Source: Lachnospiraceae bacterium (GTDB lineage Bacteria > Bacillota > Clostridia > Lachnospirales > Lachnospiraceae). Taken from it: a DNA stretch of 34,679 nt. The stretch covers positions 1 to 34,679 of the forward strand of contig JAFWZV010000023.1 of the NCBI GenBank assembly GCA_017517305.1, written 5' to 3'. Positions 7,755 to 17,600 of this stretch are shown here, one piece after another. Below the pieces are notes generated by a model that saw nothing but the letters and a program-made list of their open reading frames with translations, searched no databases and was not told the DNA's origin. Positions within the stretch are counted from its first letter, which is position 1. Each line of letters starts with the position of its first letter. The position numbers and the translations under genes were made by a program.

Positions 7755-9563
7755 ATGATTAGACAGGATTCATATAAAATAATAGAAGACAAGCAAGTCG
7801 TTTATAGCAAACAGCTACAGGAACAAAAAAAGTCTGAAGGTACCATAACTGCTCTTAGAGCAATTACATTTATAGCAGGCTTTTGTTTGGTTGCCATAGG
7901 AATTACTGAGGATAATTATCTGTGGGCACTGGGAGCTGTTTTATTAATTTGCTTTGTAGGCCTTATTAGACAACATAACAAGTTGGATGCCAAACTCAGT
8001 AAGCTTAGTGCAAGGAAGAATATCTGTGATAGACTTTTGGCAAGCTTTAAGGATGAGTGGAATCAGATAGAGGATGATGGTTCGGAGTTTTTACAGAAGG
8101 AGAATTATTTTGCCAAGGATGTGGATATGCTTGGATTTAATTCTTTATATCAGAAGATTAATCTGGCTCATACTCCAAAGGGTAGAAGGCGACTGGCAGA
8201 TTTATTTCTTCTCAGAGAGGAAGACATAAAGTGCAGGGAAGAGAGACAGGAAGCAATCAAAGAGCTTGTGCAGGATGTGGATTTTGCTGTGGAGTTTTCT
8301 GGAGCTACAAGCCTACTTAATAATAAGAAGACGAAGAGCGATAGTATAGATGAGTTTGCAAGATATTGTGGAGACAAGTCCGTAGGTTCCCTGCCGGCTT
8401 GGGCTAAGGTGATTAGGTTTTTATTACCTATAGCATTTTGGGTTTCAATAATACTTTGGGCTGTTGGAGTAACTCACTACGGATATGCATTGGTGCTATT
8501 CTTTGTTAATTTGTCGGTTACTATACTTACCAGACATGTTACAGATAGAATAATTCAGCCACTATATATAATGTGTATTCTGTTTGAAAGCTACATGGAT
8601 GTGCTTGAAATAGTTAAAACTAGGGAATTTAAGTCCGAGCTTTTGACTAAGCTTCATGGCAAACTTTGTGGTGATAATGGAACCTATCAGGCCCTTAAGA
8701 AGCTTAAGGGTATTAGTCAGGCTTACAATATTTCCTATAATCCGGTACTGCATCAGGTTTTAAGCGCATTGTTCTTCTGGGATTATCAGCTTGCTACAGC
8801 CATATCTTCCTGGAAGAATAAATATGGGGAAAATATATCCGGTTGCTTTGACAACATAGGTGAGCTGGAGGCGTTGATTAGCTTGTCGGCAGTGGGAATA
8901 ATTCACCAGTGTAGCTGGGGAGAGCTTAGCTTTGATGACAAGGTTAGCCTCTGTGTTAAGGACGCATATCATCCTCTTATTAATCAGGAGGCAGTGGTTT
9001 CTAATAGCGCTGATATAAAGCATGGAATAACAATAATTACTGGTTCTAATATGTCTGGTAAGACTACATTTCTTAGAACCTTAGCTATTAATCTTGCCCT
9101 TCTTTATATGGGTGCACCAGTGTGTGCCAGGGAGCTTAAGAGTAGCTATATGAAAATATTTACTTCTATGAGAGTTACTGATGATGTTGCCCATGGAATA
9201 TCAACCTTTTATGCAGAGATACTTCGTATCAAAACCATGTCAGAGTACAAGCAACAGGGTAAGCCAATGCTTTGCCTGGTAGATGAAATTTTTAAGGGAA
9301 CAAACTCAGCAGATAGAATAGTTGGAGCAAAGGGAGTTATAACAGGTCTTTCTGCTCCGAATACTATGGTGATAGTGTCAACTCATGATTTTGAGCTTTG
9401 TTCATTAACTGATGAGGATGGCAACCAGGTTACCAATTATCATTTTGAGGAGTACTACCAAGAGGATACCCTTAAGTTTGATTATAAGATTAAGGATGGT
9501 AGATGTACTACTACAAATGCTGCTGCAATCCTTAAAATGGCGGGTTTTAATATAGAAAATTAG
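7755..9563 (+). CDS. Membrane-anchored MutS-like ATPase
   Basis: A 602-residue protein whose C-terminal third is a MutS-type ABC ATPase. Walker A is G430-S-N-M-S-G-K-T437, the MutS STF signature is GISTFYAEI near 481-489, Walker B is CLVDEIFKGTN at 507-517, and the H-loop STHD is at 542-545. The lever/clamp-like helical region is about 125-420. It lacks the N-terminal mismatch-reading domain of true MutS (no F-x-E motif). Instead it has membrane helices at about 34-52 and 57-73, and again at 219-240 and 243-260. So it belongs to the poorly described membrane MutS-related group and is unlikely to do classical mismatch repair. Also absent is the Smr nuclease end of MutS2. Ribosome site AAGGAAT is modest; spacing to the small gene upstream suggests coupling. 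Substrate unknown. Confidence 0.85.
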   Translation: MIRQDSYKIIEDKQVVYSKQLQEQKKSEGTITALRAITFIAGFCLVAIGITEDNYLWALGAVLLICFVGLIRQHNKLDAKLSKLSARKNICDRLLASFKDEWNQIEDDGSEFLQKENYFAKDVDMLGFNSLYQKINLAHTPKGRRRLADLFLLREEDIKCREERQEAIKELVQDVDFAVEFSGATSLLNNKKTKSDSIDEFARYCGDKSVGSLPAWAKVIRFLLPIAFWVSIILWAVGVTHYGYALVLFFVNLSVTILTRHVTDRIIQPLYIMCILFESYMDVLEIVKTREFKSELLTKLHGKLCGDNGTYQALKKLKGISQAYNISYNPVLHQVLSALFFWDYQLATAISSWKNKYGENISGCFDNIGELEALISLSAVGIIHQCSWGELSFDDKVSLCVKDAYHPLINQEAVVSNSADIKHGITIITGSNMSGKTTFLRTLAINLALLYMGAPVCARELKSSYMKIFTSMRVTDDVAHGISTFYAEILRIKTMSEYKQQGKPMLCLVDEIFKGTNSADRIVGAKGVITGLSAPNTMVIVSTHDFELCSLTDEDGNQVTNYHFEEYYQEDTLKFDYKIKDGRCTTTNAAAILKMAGFNIEN

Positions 9564-9581
9564 CTTTGTGAAAAATGCCCA

Positions 9582-9655
9582 ATTGTGCATAGTGTAAAAA
9601 ATGAACAAAAAATCCAGTCATTTTTGGCAAAAAAGTTTTGTTAATTATGCACAAT
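9582..9655. repeat. Inverted repeat ATTGTGCATA / TATGCACAAT upstream of the 695-residue gene
   Basis: ATTGTGCATA at 9582-9591 and its exact complement at 9646-9655 flank a 54-bp AT-rich spacer. A related direct repeat (AATGCCCAATT and AATGCCAATT) overlaps both arms. It sits 30-100 bases before the -35 box of the next gene, where a regulator or looped DNA could act. The 194-bp gap contains this and the promoter. Confidence 0.6.
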
Positions 9656-9685
9656 GCCAATTATGAGAAATTGCTAAAAACTTAG

Positions 9686-9715
9686 TTGACACCAGGTTGA
9701 AAAATGTTATAAAAT
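9686..9715 (+). promoter_or_regulatory. Strong promoter of the 695-residue protein gene
   Basis: Consensus TTGACA at 9686-9691 and TATAAAAT at 9708-9715 (spacer 16-18 depending on register), about 45 bases before the ATG. Confidence 0.75.
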
Positions 9716-9757
9716 CACATTAGTGAATTATCTTTTTTAAAAGGGGGTACGTTACCT

Positions 9758-11845
9758 ATGGCATTACCAGCAAATATTACAACAGGTTCAGACAACAATG
9801 TTTTGTCAATAGCTGCGTCCAATAATAAGGGCTTGCTTATAAGATTCCTTAATGAGCAGGTTGAGGACGGCTTCTATGCACTTGTTATCGATTATTTAAA
9901 GGATAGTAATTTTGATTTATCAACTATGATGGTTGATGAGGATGTTAAGGCTCAGTGTACAAAGCTCTATGAGCTTGGTGAGTTCGTTGACGAGAATATT
10001 AAGGCTACAGGACGCTACGAGATTGAAGAGTGGATCGAGCCATTATTTAGATTTGTATATGGAGATATTGATCCTACAGATGTAGATGCTCCTATCAACA
10101 CTACAGGAATTTACAGATATAGTATCTGGCTCATTTACTTATATCAGAGAGAGCGTTTTACAGATGCTATGAGACTTATAGGTGAGAGAATTGCACCACT
10201 TCTTATTAACGTAAGCTATCAGATTCTTGAGGATGACGATAGACCTAAGAATTATGATAAGGCTGTTATGGGTTATCTTGATCTCATCAATGTTATTATG
10301 GAGATGGGAATACCAGCAGATGATGCTAATTCAGATGCTTATATGAATAACCTTGAGGTGTTGTTCGACTATGTAGTTGAGGATCCACATGTAGGTAATG
10401 ATTATAAGATTCAGTTCTCTATCGGTTTATTTAATGCGTACATAACTAATAAGGATTTCAATAAAGCATTTGAGTTCTATGGACTTAATGCAGAGTACAT
10501 ACCTATCGATAATATGGCTGTTTACGAGAGCTTTAAGGAGCTTATTAGGAATACTAACTCAGCTCAGAACACTAGCGTTCTTAGCAGAAGTGTAATCAAC
10601 GCCATTTCTAAGCAGGAGATTTATAACAAGAGAATTGATACTCTTATCGGAGAGGTTTCTAGCTTTGTTAAGAAGGTTTATCAGTATATTGAGAACGAGC
10701 CTAACATGAAGAAGAATCTTCAGATTCTCGGCGCTGGTGCATCTCTTAAGGATAAGACTAATGTATTCGAAGGTCTTTACGAGTACAACCTTGTGTTCCA
10801 TGAGTGTGGAATTAAGGGAATTGTTAATCAGGATAACGCAACTCGTTCATGGGAGGAGAAGTATGAGATATTAGAGCTTCTTTACACAACTCTTAATGTT
10901 ATCTTTGATGGATACAATGTTTACGAGATTTCTAATAAGATTGAGCATCAGTATGTTGAGCTTACTTGGATAGGTGATTATGTAAATGCTAATCCTACAC
11001 TCTTAAAGCTGTTCTTCAGCGTTAAGGAGAAGGTTAAGGCATTTAAGGTTAGAAAGAATTCTATATTAGAGAAGTCTAAGACTAACTACGAGATTAAGCA
11101 GATGATTGATGATAGACAGAAGGCGCTTGTATTTATGAGTGCTGAGGATATGATTAGTAATGGTCTTAACAGTGGAACTGTTAACATTATTAATAACAGC
11201 TATGATCCTAAGAAGGCTGAGGCTTATCTTGTTAAGACATATAAGGATGTTCAGGTACCTGCTAAGTATAAGAAGGCAGAGGCACCTACTACTGGTGGTA
11301 AGTTCTTCGGTAAGGCAGCAGCTCCAGCTATGGACTCAGATCTTAAGAGACTTTTATCAGACACTAAGATTGAAGAGATGCTTCTTAAGTCAGAGTGGTT
11401 ATGGCATCAGTATGAGGACAAGGGTAATGAAACTCAGACTCCAGAGGAGAGTACATACAGTGTTGTATGCCTTATTAAGGTAATTGAGAAGCTTCTTGAT
11501 AGAAAGGGTGCTGGTCAGGCTAAGCAGGAGTCAGCTCCTAATAAGAAGGTTATCATTACTAAGACAGGTAAGGTTATTGAACTCTCAGATGAGGGATCTA
11601 ATACACCAGTATCTAACACAGCTCAGACTCCTAATGTTATCGAGAATATTAATAATATTATCGTAGCACTTAAGGATAAGTCAGAGGAGAATGTAGCTTA
11701 TGTTCAGTCATATGTTAACGATTGGCTTAATACTATCGTAGCAGCTAAGATTGATAAGACTACTATGATACCTTTATACGAGGCGGAGGAGCTTAGAAAT
11801 AAGACTCTTCAGGTTATTAAGAAGCTTCGTGCAGATTTATTATAA
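9758..11845 (+). CDS. Large soluble helical protein, unrecognised
   Basis: A 695-residue protein that I do not recognise. It has no signal peptide or membrane segment, so it should be cytoplasmic. The first ~470 residues read as packed amphipathic helices, as in TPR-like or other helical-repeat scaffolds, although no TPR consensus is clean. A Lys/Ala/Gly/Pro linker follows at about 505-530 (EAPTTGGKFFGKAAAPAM), then a helical part, a second low-complexity linker near 585-630 (AGQAKQESAPNKK to NTAQTPN), and a final helical segment. Codons are dominated by AAG, CTT and GAG, like the ribosomal and RNA polymerase genes in this window, suggesting high expression. It has an AAGGGGGT ribosome site 9 bases before the ATG, its own near-consensus promoter and its own terminator, so it is monocistronic. 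No catalytic motif seen. Confidence 0.85.
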   Translation: MALPANITTGSDNNVLSIAASNNKGLLIRFLNEQVEDGFYALVIDYLKDSNFDLSTMMVDEDVKAQCTKLYELGEFVDENIKATGRYEIEEWIEPLFRFVYGDIDPTDVDAPINTTGIYRYSIWLIYLYQRERFTDAMRLIGERIAPLLINVSYQILEDDDRPKNYDKAVMGYLDLINVIMEMGIPADDANSDAYMNNLEVLFDYVVEDPHVGNDYKIQFSIGLFNAYITNKDFNKAFEFYGLNAEYIPIDNMAVYESFKELIRNTNSAQNTSVLSRSVINAISKQEIYNKRIDTLIGEVSSFVKKVYQYIENEPNMKKNLQILGAGASLKDKTNVFEGLYEYNLVFHECGIKGIVNQDNATRSWEEKYEILELLYTTLNVIFDGYNVYEISNKIEHQYVELTWIGDYVNANPTLLKLFFSVKEKVKAFKVRKNSILEKSKTNYEIKQMIDDRQKALVFMSAEDMISNGLNSGTVNIINNSYDPKKAEAYLVKTYKDVQVPAKYKKAEAPTTGGKFFGKAAAPAMDSDLKRLLSDTKIEEMLLKSEWLWHQYEDKGNETQTPEESTYSVVCLIKVIEKLLDRKGAGQAKQESAPNKKVIITKTGKVIELSDEGSNTPVSNTAQTPNVIENINNIIVALKDKSEENVAYVQSYVNDWLNTIVAAKIDKTTMIPLYEAEELRNKTLQVIKKLRADLL

Positions 11846-11871
11846 GATCACAAAAAACCTTTATCATAATT

Positions 11872-11900
11872 GGGGGTATCGTAATGATACCTCCTTTCTT
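11872..11900 (+). terminator. Terminator after the 695-residue protein gene
   Basis: GGGGGTATC / GATACCTCC form a 9-bp stem with one G-T pair and a GTAAT loop, followed by TTTCTT, 26 bases past the stop codon. Confidence 0.8.
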
Positions 11901-11977
11901 CATTCTATGTGATAACAAGGAGACTTTGTGCTCGCTGTGCCAACATGTCTTATTATGTAATTGATAGGAGATTAACC

Positions 11978-13807
11978 ATGAATCAGGAACAAATATTTAA
12001 TATAGAAGAAGAATTGAAGAAGCTTCCAAATTCTCCTGGGGTGTATATTATGCACGACAAACAGGATGAGATATTGTATGTGGGTAAGGCCATCAATCTT
12101 CATAATAGAGTTAGGCAGTATTTTCAAACTGGTCATGGACATAACAACTCTAGGAAGATTGCTAAAATGGTGGAGCAGATTGCGTATTTTGAGTATATTG
12201 TCACTGGCTCAGAGATGGAAGCCTTAGTGCTAGAGTGTAATCTTATTAAGGAACATAGGCCTAAGTACAATACTCTTATGACAGACGACAAAGGATATCC
12301 TTATATTCGAGTAACTGTGGAAGAGGATTATCCAAGACTGATATATAGTCACACCATGAAGAGGGATAAGTCAAAGTATTTCGGTCCATTTACCAATGGT
12401 AAGGCTGTTAGGGACATGATAGACCTTCTTAATAAGCTGTATCAATTAAGAACCTGTAGCAAGAGATTGCCTAAGGAGATAGGAAAGGATAGACCGTGTC
12501 TGTATTATCAGATAGGTCAGTGCAAGGCCCCTTGTAATGGACACATTTTAAGGGAGGACTACAGGGCAAATGTAGATAAAGCCATAGGATTCTTGAATGG
12601 CAATTACAAGGAAGTGTTGACAAGTCTTACTCAGGAGATGAAGGAATTAGCTGAAGCTATGGAATTTGAGAAGGCTGCTGAGAAAAGGGATTTGATTGAA
12701 AGTGTGAAGCATATAGTGGAGAAGCAGCAGATAAGCAAGACCAGCTCTGAGGATAGGGATGTTATTGCATTTGCTACCAATGAAGGGGATATAGTAGTAA
12801 CTGTATTCTTTGTAAGAGATGGAAAGCTGCTGGGCAGAGAACACTATCACATGAATGGAAATGAATCTGACGATTCTGCAGAGATACTTAGCTCCTTTGT
12901 AAAACAGTATTATTCAGGAATACCATATCTTCCAAAAGAAATATTGGTGGAGGAGGAGCTTGGAGATAAACAGGTTATAGAGGAGTATCTGTCTGAGAGA
13001 AGAGGTAGTCAGGTTAAGCTTGTGGTTCCTCAAAAGGGGGATAAGAAAAAGCTTCTTATGTTGGCGAAGGACAACGCCAAGCTTATTCTCGACCAGGATA
13101 TAGAGAGGATTAAGAGACAGGAGAAACGAACTGTGGGAGCTACCAGAGAGATTGCGGAGCTTCTAGGCATAGAAAGCGCTAAGAGAATGGAAGCCTTCGA
13201 TATATCAAATATATCTGGTTGCCTTGGTGTTGCATCTATGGTAGTATTTGAAGATGGAAGACCCAAGAAGAAGGCCTACAGAAAGTTTAGACTTAACACT
13301 GTAATGGGAATGGATGACTACGCTTCCATGAAGGAGGTTTTATCCAGACGATTTACAGACGAGAAGATGGATGTGCTGCCAGATGTGATTATGATGGATG
13401 GTGGTAAGGGTCAGGTAAATGTAGCTATTAAGGTGCTAGATAGCTTGGGCTTGGAAATACCAGTGTGTGGCATGGTTAAGGATGATAACCATAGAACCAG
13501 AGGTCTCTACTACAACAATGTTGAGGTAGAATTCCCTAAGGGAAGCGAGGCCATTCTTATGATAACCGCCCTTCAGGACGAGGCCCATCGATTTGCTATA
13601 GAATACCACAGACAGCTTAGAAGCAAGAATCAGGTCCACTCCATATTGGATGAGATTCCAGGTGTTGGACCAGCTAGGCGTAAGGCGCTTGTAAAACATT
13701 TTAAAGATATAGAGAATATCAAGAATGCCAGCTTAGAGGAGCTTGAAGCAGTGGAGGGAATTCCTGCAGCTACAGCCAGATACGTGTACAATTTCTTTCA
13801 CCAATAG
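11978..13807 (+). CDS. uvrC: Excinuclease ABC subunit C
   Basis: The nuclease of nucleotide excision repair: with UvrB it makes both cuts around bulky DNA damage. At 609 residues it has full length. The GIY-YIG domain is N-terminal (GVYIM at 21-25, ILYVGKA at 32-38, R44, E86). Four Cys at 160, 174, 182 and 186 match the iron-sulfur cluster pattern known for UvrC. A UVR motif that contacts UvrB lies near 208-243, the RNase H-like domain around 375-540 (FDISNISG, MMDGGKGQ), and two helix-hairpin-helix units at the end (DEIPGVGPARR, AVEGIPAATAR). I start at the ATG at 11978 because AGGAG lies 7 bases before it; an in-frame upstream extension to 11909 has no similarity to UvrC. uvrA and uvrB are not in the window. 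A HAD phosphatase gene follows 37 bases later. Confidence 0.97.
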   Translation: MNQEQIFNIEEELKKLPNSPGVYIMHDKQDEILYVGKAINLHNRVRQYFQTGHGHNNSRKIAKMVEQIAYFEYIVTGSEMEALVLECNLIKEHRPKYNTLMTDDKGYPYIRVTVEEDYPRLIYSHTMKRDKSKYFGPFTNGKAVRDMIDLLNKLYQLRTCSKRLPKEIGKDRPCLYYQIGQCKAPCNGHILREDYRANVDKAIGFLNGNYKEVLTSLTQEMKELAEAMEFEKAAEKRDLIESVKHIVEKQQISKTSSEDRDVIAFATNEGDIVVTVFFVRDGKLLGREHYHMNGNESDDSAEILSSFVKQYYSGIPYLPKEILVEEELGDKQVIEEYLSERRGSQVKLVVPQKGDKKKLLMLAKDNAKLILDQDIERIKRQEKRTVGATREIAELLGIESAKRMEAFDISNISGCLGVASMVVFEDGRPKKKAYRKFRLNTVMGMDDYASMKEVLSRRFTDEKMDVLPDVIMMDGGKGQVNVAIKVLDSLGLEIPVCGMVKDDNHRTRGLYYNNVEVEFPKGSEAILMITALQDEAHRFAIEYHRQLRSKNQVHSILDEIPGVGPARRKALVKHFKDIENIKNASLEELEAVEGIPAATARYVYNFFHQ

Positions 13808-13844
13808 GTGATTGTTTGAAATATTAAGTAAGGAAAAGGAAAGC

Positions 13845-14354
13845 ATGAGAAATAGATTTTATCCTACAGATTATTTTACATCCACATATGTTATAGATTT
13901 TGAGAAGCTTTACAAGATGGGATATCGAGGAGTTATCTTCGATGTGGACAATACTCTTGTGGAGCATGATGCACCTGCAGATGACAGAGCTAAGGAGCTT
14001 ATTTCCAGACTAAAGAACATAGGCTATAAGGTGTGCTTCCTGTCCAATAATGGTGAAGAACGAGTGAAAATGTTTAATGATGCTGTAGATTGTCAGTACA
14101 TCTATAAAGCTGGAAAACCTTTAGCTAAGGGCTATAATAGTGCAATGGAATTAATGGGCACTGCCAAGGAAGAAACCCTATTCGTAGGAGATCAAATATT
14201 TACAGACATATGGGGTGCAAATAATGCAGGCATTAGAAGTATCCTGGTACAGCCCATAGCCAAGCATGAGGAAATCCAGATTGTGTTAAAAAGAATTCCT
14301 GAAAAGTGGATATTAAAGGGATATTTGAAAAAATATCCTTTGAGAGAAGGATAA
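13845..14354 (+). CDS. yqeG: YqeG family HAD-IIIA phosphatase
   Basis: A 169-residue member of the haloacid dehalogenase superfamily, of the YqeG branch widespread in Firmicutes. Motif I is IFDVDNTLV with D33 and D35, motif II is S67 in FLSNN, motif III is K91 in KAGKP, and motif IV is FVGDQIFTD with D116 and D121. All are intact, so it should be an active Mg-dependent phosphatase; the substrate of the family is not firmly known. The ATG at 13845 fits the usual length and follows AGGAAAAGGA; a TTG in frame 33 bases upstream is less likely because its ribosome site is too close. In other Firmicutes yqeG often heads a cluster with the GTPase gene yqeH and aroE; here it follows uvrC instead and is closed by a terminator. 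Confidence 0.92.
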   Translation: MRNRFYPTDYFTSTYVIDFEKLYKMGYRGVIFDVDNTLVEHDAPADDRAKELISRLKNIGYKVCFLSNNGEERVKMFNDAVDCQYIYKAGKPLAKGYNSAMELMGTAKEETLFVGDQIFTDIWGANNAGIRSILVQPIAKHEEIQIVLKRIPEKWILKGYLKKYPLREG

Positions 14355-14361
14355 ATGTAAG

Positions 14362-14395
14362 GTCAGTTACTGTAAAAAAGTAACTGACTTTCTAA
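14362..14395 (+). terminator. Terminator after yqeG
   Basis: GTCAGTTACT / AGTAACTGAC, a perfect 10-bp stem with a 7-nt loop, then TTTCT. The T run is short. Confidence 0.75.
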
Positions 14396-14460
14396 GTTAT
14401 CGTACCTTTAATATGTGCATATTAGACAAACGACTTTGTGAATAGTGACGTTAATTGTCG

Positions 14461-14474
14461 TGAAAACGTTTTCA
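14461..14474. promoter_or_regulatory. Perfect cre-type (CcpA/LacI-family) operator
   Basis: TGAAAACGTTTTCA is a perfect 14-bp palindrome that fits every position of the Gram-positive cre consensus TGWAANCGNTNWCA. Its centre lies about 66 bases before the predicted transcription start, upstream of the -35 box. In known cases a cre at such a place tends to activate rather than repress. Sequence match is direct; the regulator is inferred. Confidence 0.75.
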
Positions 14475-14498
14475 GAATGAACTTTTTGGCGGAAAAGG

Positions 14499-14527
14499 TT
14501 GAATTAAAATCCACATAGTGCTACAAT
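14499..14527 (+). promoter_or_regulatory. Promoter of the anchor-A/Cna_B surface protein gene
   Basis: TTGAAT at 14499-14504 and TACAAT at 14522-14527 with a 17-base spacer. Transcription would start near 14534. Confidence 0.7.
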
Positions 14528-14662
14528 TCAAGTAATTATCGTACTATGGAATAATAGGCTGACTATATGATTTCAAGGTATGACCAAAGAGAGAAATGAA
14601 CAAAACTGCAGTCAAGGAAGATTGCAAAGAATTTATCAAGGATGAAGAGAAGGAGAAGATTT

Positions 14663-17600
14663 ATGAAGAAACGAAAAGGGTTATTGAAAAAAGCTATTGC
14701 AGGTGTTATGGCACTTGCATTATGCGCAAGTGGAATGAGTACATCACTGGCGGCACCGGCAGGGTACGAAGATTATACTAATGATCCGGGTGTTTATACA
14801 TATTCATCTAGTGATCCCCTTTATGCTGCTACACATTTCCATATATTTGCAGAGAATTCAGCAAGTATAGCTGTACACTGTAACGGAAATATTGCTGCTA
14901 ATGTGTTTACCGCAGGCGCTAACAGTGGTTCTAATGTAGAGTACGGTGATGAAATTACGTATATTAGAACACTTAATGAGGGAAGTAGAAACTTTGGTAA
15001 GAATACAACTATTGTTTTTGGCGCTGAGACAAATGTGTATTCTAAGAATAGTGGTGCAGAAATGTACATTACATTAGGTGACAAAACAGGGGAGCATAAG
15101 ATAGAGCCTGCTGATGGTGTTTATGTAGAAACATCGACATTGGCTCGTTATATTGATTTGGAAGCGGAGTTTGATAAACTTTCTAAGCTTTCTGTAAATC
15201 TTGCGAAGGAAGCAACAGATGCAGAAGTAACATATTCAGAGAATGTGGCTAAGCTTGCATCAAGCACCACAGACACATATTTCTTAAATTTGAGTACATC
15301 AGATTTCATGAATAGAGCATTTGTTGTTGAGAATTGTGATTTTACTACAGGTCAGGCACTTGTAATAAATGTGGATTTGGGTCAGCTTACAAACTATACA
15401 CTTCCATTCACACAGGTTCTTTTTAAGGACACATCAGGTAATTCCTTTGGAACTGGAGAGGACAAGGGAGCATATACTGGCATGGGTAATGTGCTTTGGA
15501 ATTTCTACGGAAGAGACACTTCTGGTAATGTGATTCCTTACACAGGCACTATAACCACATCTAATGAGTTTAAGGGTACTGTTTTCGCACCAGAGGCGAG
15601 TATTAAAACTCCTAGCTCAAACCAGGATGGTAACTTTATTGGATATAATGTTGATTTAGGTGGTGGTGAGACCCACAGATGGGATTTTGGCGGTGAGCTT
15701 CCAGATTATAGTGAGGTAGGCTCACTTCAGGTTGTTGTGAAGGATGCTGATACTTCAGCATTTATTCAAGGTGTAGAAATTCAGGTTTATGATAATGTGT
15801 CAGGAAATCCTATTGCTAGTCTTGTAACAGATAGTAATGGAGTAACCGAAGTAATAGGTGATTTACCTGTTGGGAATACCTACAAGGCAGTTATAACTCA
15901 GGTTCCATCTGGTTATGATGTACCAACAGGTGGTGATGATGTTAAGATATCTACAGCAATAGTTAAGAATGATACAACTCAGGTGATATTCGAATTAACA
16001 CAGGATGTTACAGAGACTCCGCCAACTGAAACAGGTGTGATTAAGGTTACTGTTGTGGAAGAGGGTACAGGAAAATTAATTCAAGGTGCAACTGTAACAG
16101 TAACAGATGCTAATGGCGATCCCGTTGATACATTAACTACAGATGCATTTGGTACAGATAGAACAAGCGAAATTCCAATAGATGCTTCTGACGCAACCAA
16201 GAATAATTATAAGCTTACACTTACAATTCCAACTGGATACGTGATTGGAACAGGTGAAGCTGTAGAAAAGACAGTTGTTTTGACAAAAGATAATGTAGCG
16301 GAAACGTTTGTAATTAAGAAAGAGGCAGTTGTTAATGATGGCTCTGTTCAGATAGTGGTTGTATCTATTGAGGATGGTGTGGAAAGATCTATAGAGGGCG
16401 CAATTGTTAAGATAGCGGATAATGACTCACATATCATCAAGGAGGTTACTGTAGTAACAGACAAGACTGGTAAAACAGAAATAGTTGGAAATCTTGCAAT
16501 TGGTGATACTTATTCTACAGAGATTATTGGAATACCAGAGGGATTTGAGTATTCAAGTGTTGAGGGAGTGACTCCTGATTCATTAGTAGAAGGAAAGGGA
16601 ACACTTAATATTACTAATGCTAAGCCAGACATTGTTAAATATATCCTTGTTCAGGAGAAGGGTTCTCTTGTGACAAAGGTTGTTGATGATAGTAACAATG
16701 TGGTTCCTGGTGTTACAGTTGAAGTATATAAGGAAAATGGTGATACCGATACATACGTTGGTACATATACAACAAATAGCAACGGTTTAACAAGTGAGAT
16801 ATATAATCTTCCTGTTGGCAATGAGTATATTGCTAAGATTACATCAGTTCCAGATGGATATGTGATGCCGACAGATGCTTCAAAAATATCAGGAACAAAG
16901 AAAATAACAGATCCAGCAATGTTCCAGATTGATTTGGCTATAGAGAAAGAGCCAACTGGTGACCTAATTGTAACCATTACTGATAAGGAGACGGGAGATC
17001 CAATTAAGGATGCAGTAGTGGTTGTAACTAATTCGGATGGTGAAGAAGTTGCAAGGGTAACAACAAATGAAACAGGTAAATTTACTGTAGAAGATTTGGA
17101 ACCAGGGGAGTACACAATCACAACTGAGTCTATTCCTAGTACATATGATCCTAGCAAGAAGCCTAACCCTGAGACAGCAACTGTTATTGCAAATACTACA
17201 GTTCAGAAGGATTTAACTGTACCAGGTGAGACTACAGCTAGTACTACTGGTAAATTAGAAGTAACTGTAAAGGATAAAGATACTGATAAGGTAATACCTG
17301 GTGCTAAGGTTGATATAATTGACAAGACTACGGGTGATGTGATTGCTGATGATGTTGAAACTGATGAGAACGGTTTTATTTCCGTAGATAATCTTCCTGG
17401 AGGAGATTATATTATAGATGTAACAGAGGTTCCGGGTGGATATAACCCACCAGACGACAAAACAACCACTGTTGTTACAGGACAGACAACTAAGGAAGAA
17501 TTGGTTGTTGACATTACTCCAGGTTCTATGGAAGTAGTTATCGTTGATAAGAATGACCCTACAAAGCCAATTCCAAATGCTACAGTAGAGATTCTTAACC

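Larger units (their letters stand above)
14396..14662 (+). other. Non-coding regulatory stretch before the surface protein gene
   Basis: No gene in these 267 bases. It holds the cre-like operator and promoter listed separately, an AATATG-tg-CATATT palindrome (14410-14423), ACGAC/GTCGT arms around 14430-14460, a 9-bp direct repeat TTATCGTAC (14397-14405 and 14536-14544), and an untranslated leader of about 130 bases. A short frame at 14596-14781 overlaps the real gene and is not coding. Confidence 0.6.

Noticed and set aside
11909-11977. N-terminal extension of UvrC
   Set aside because: No similarity to UvrC ends, and the clear AGGAG is before the ATG at 11978.
14596-14781. 61-codon open frame before and overlapping the surface protein gene
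   Set aside because: It overlaps the signal peptide region in another frame, has no good ribosome site, and reads like the shadow of the leader and gene start.
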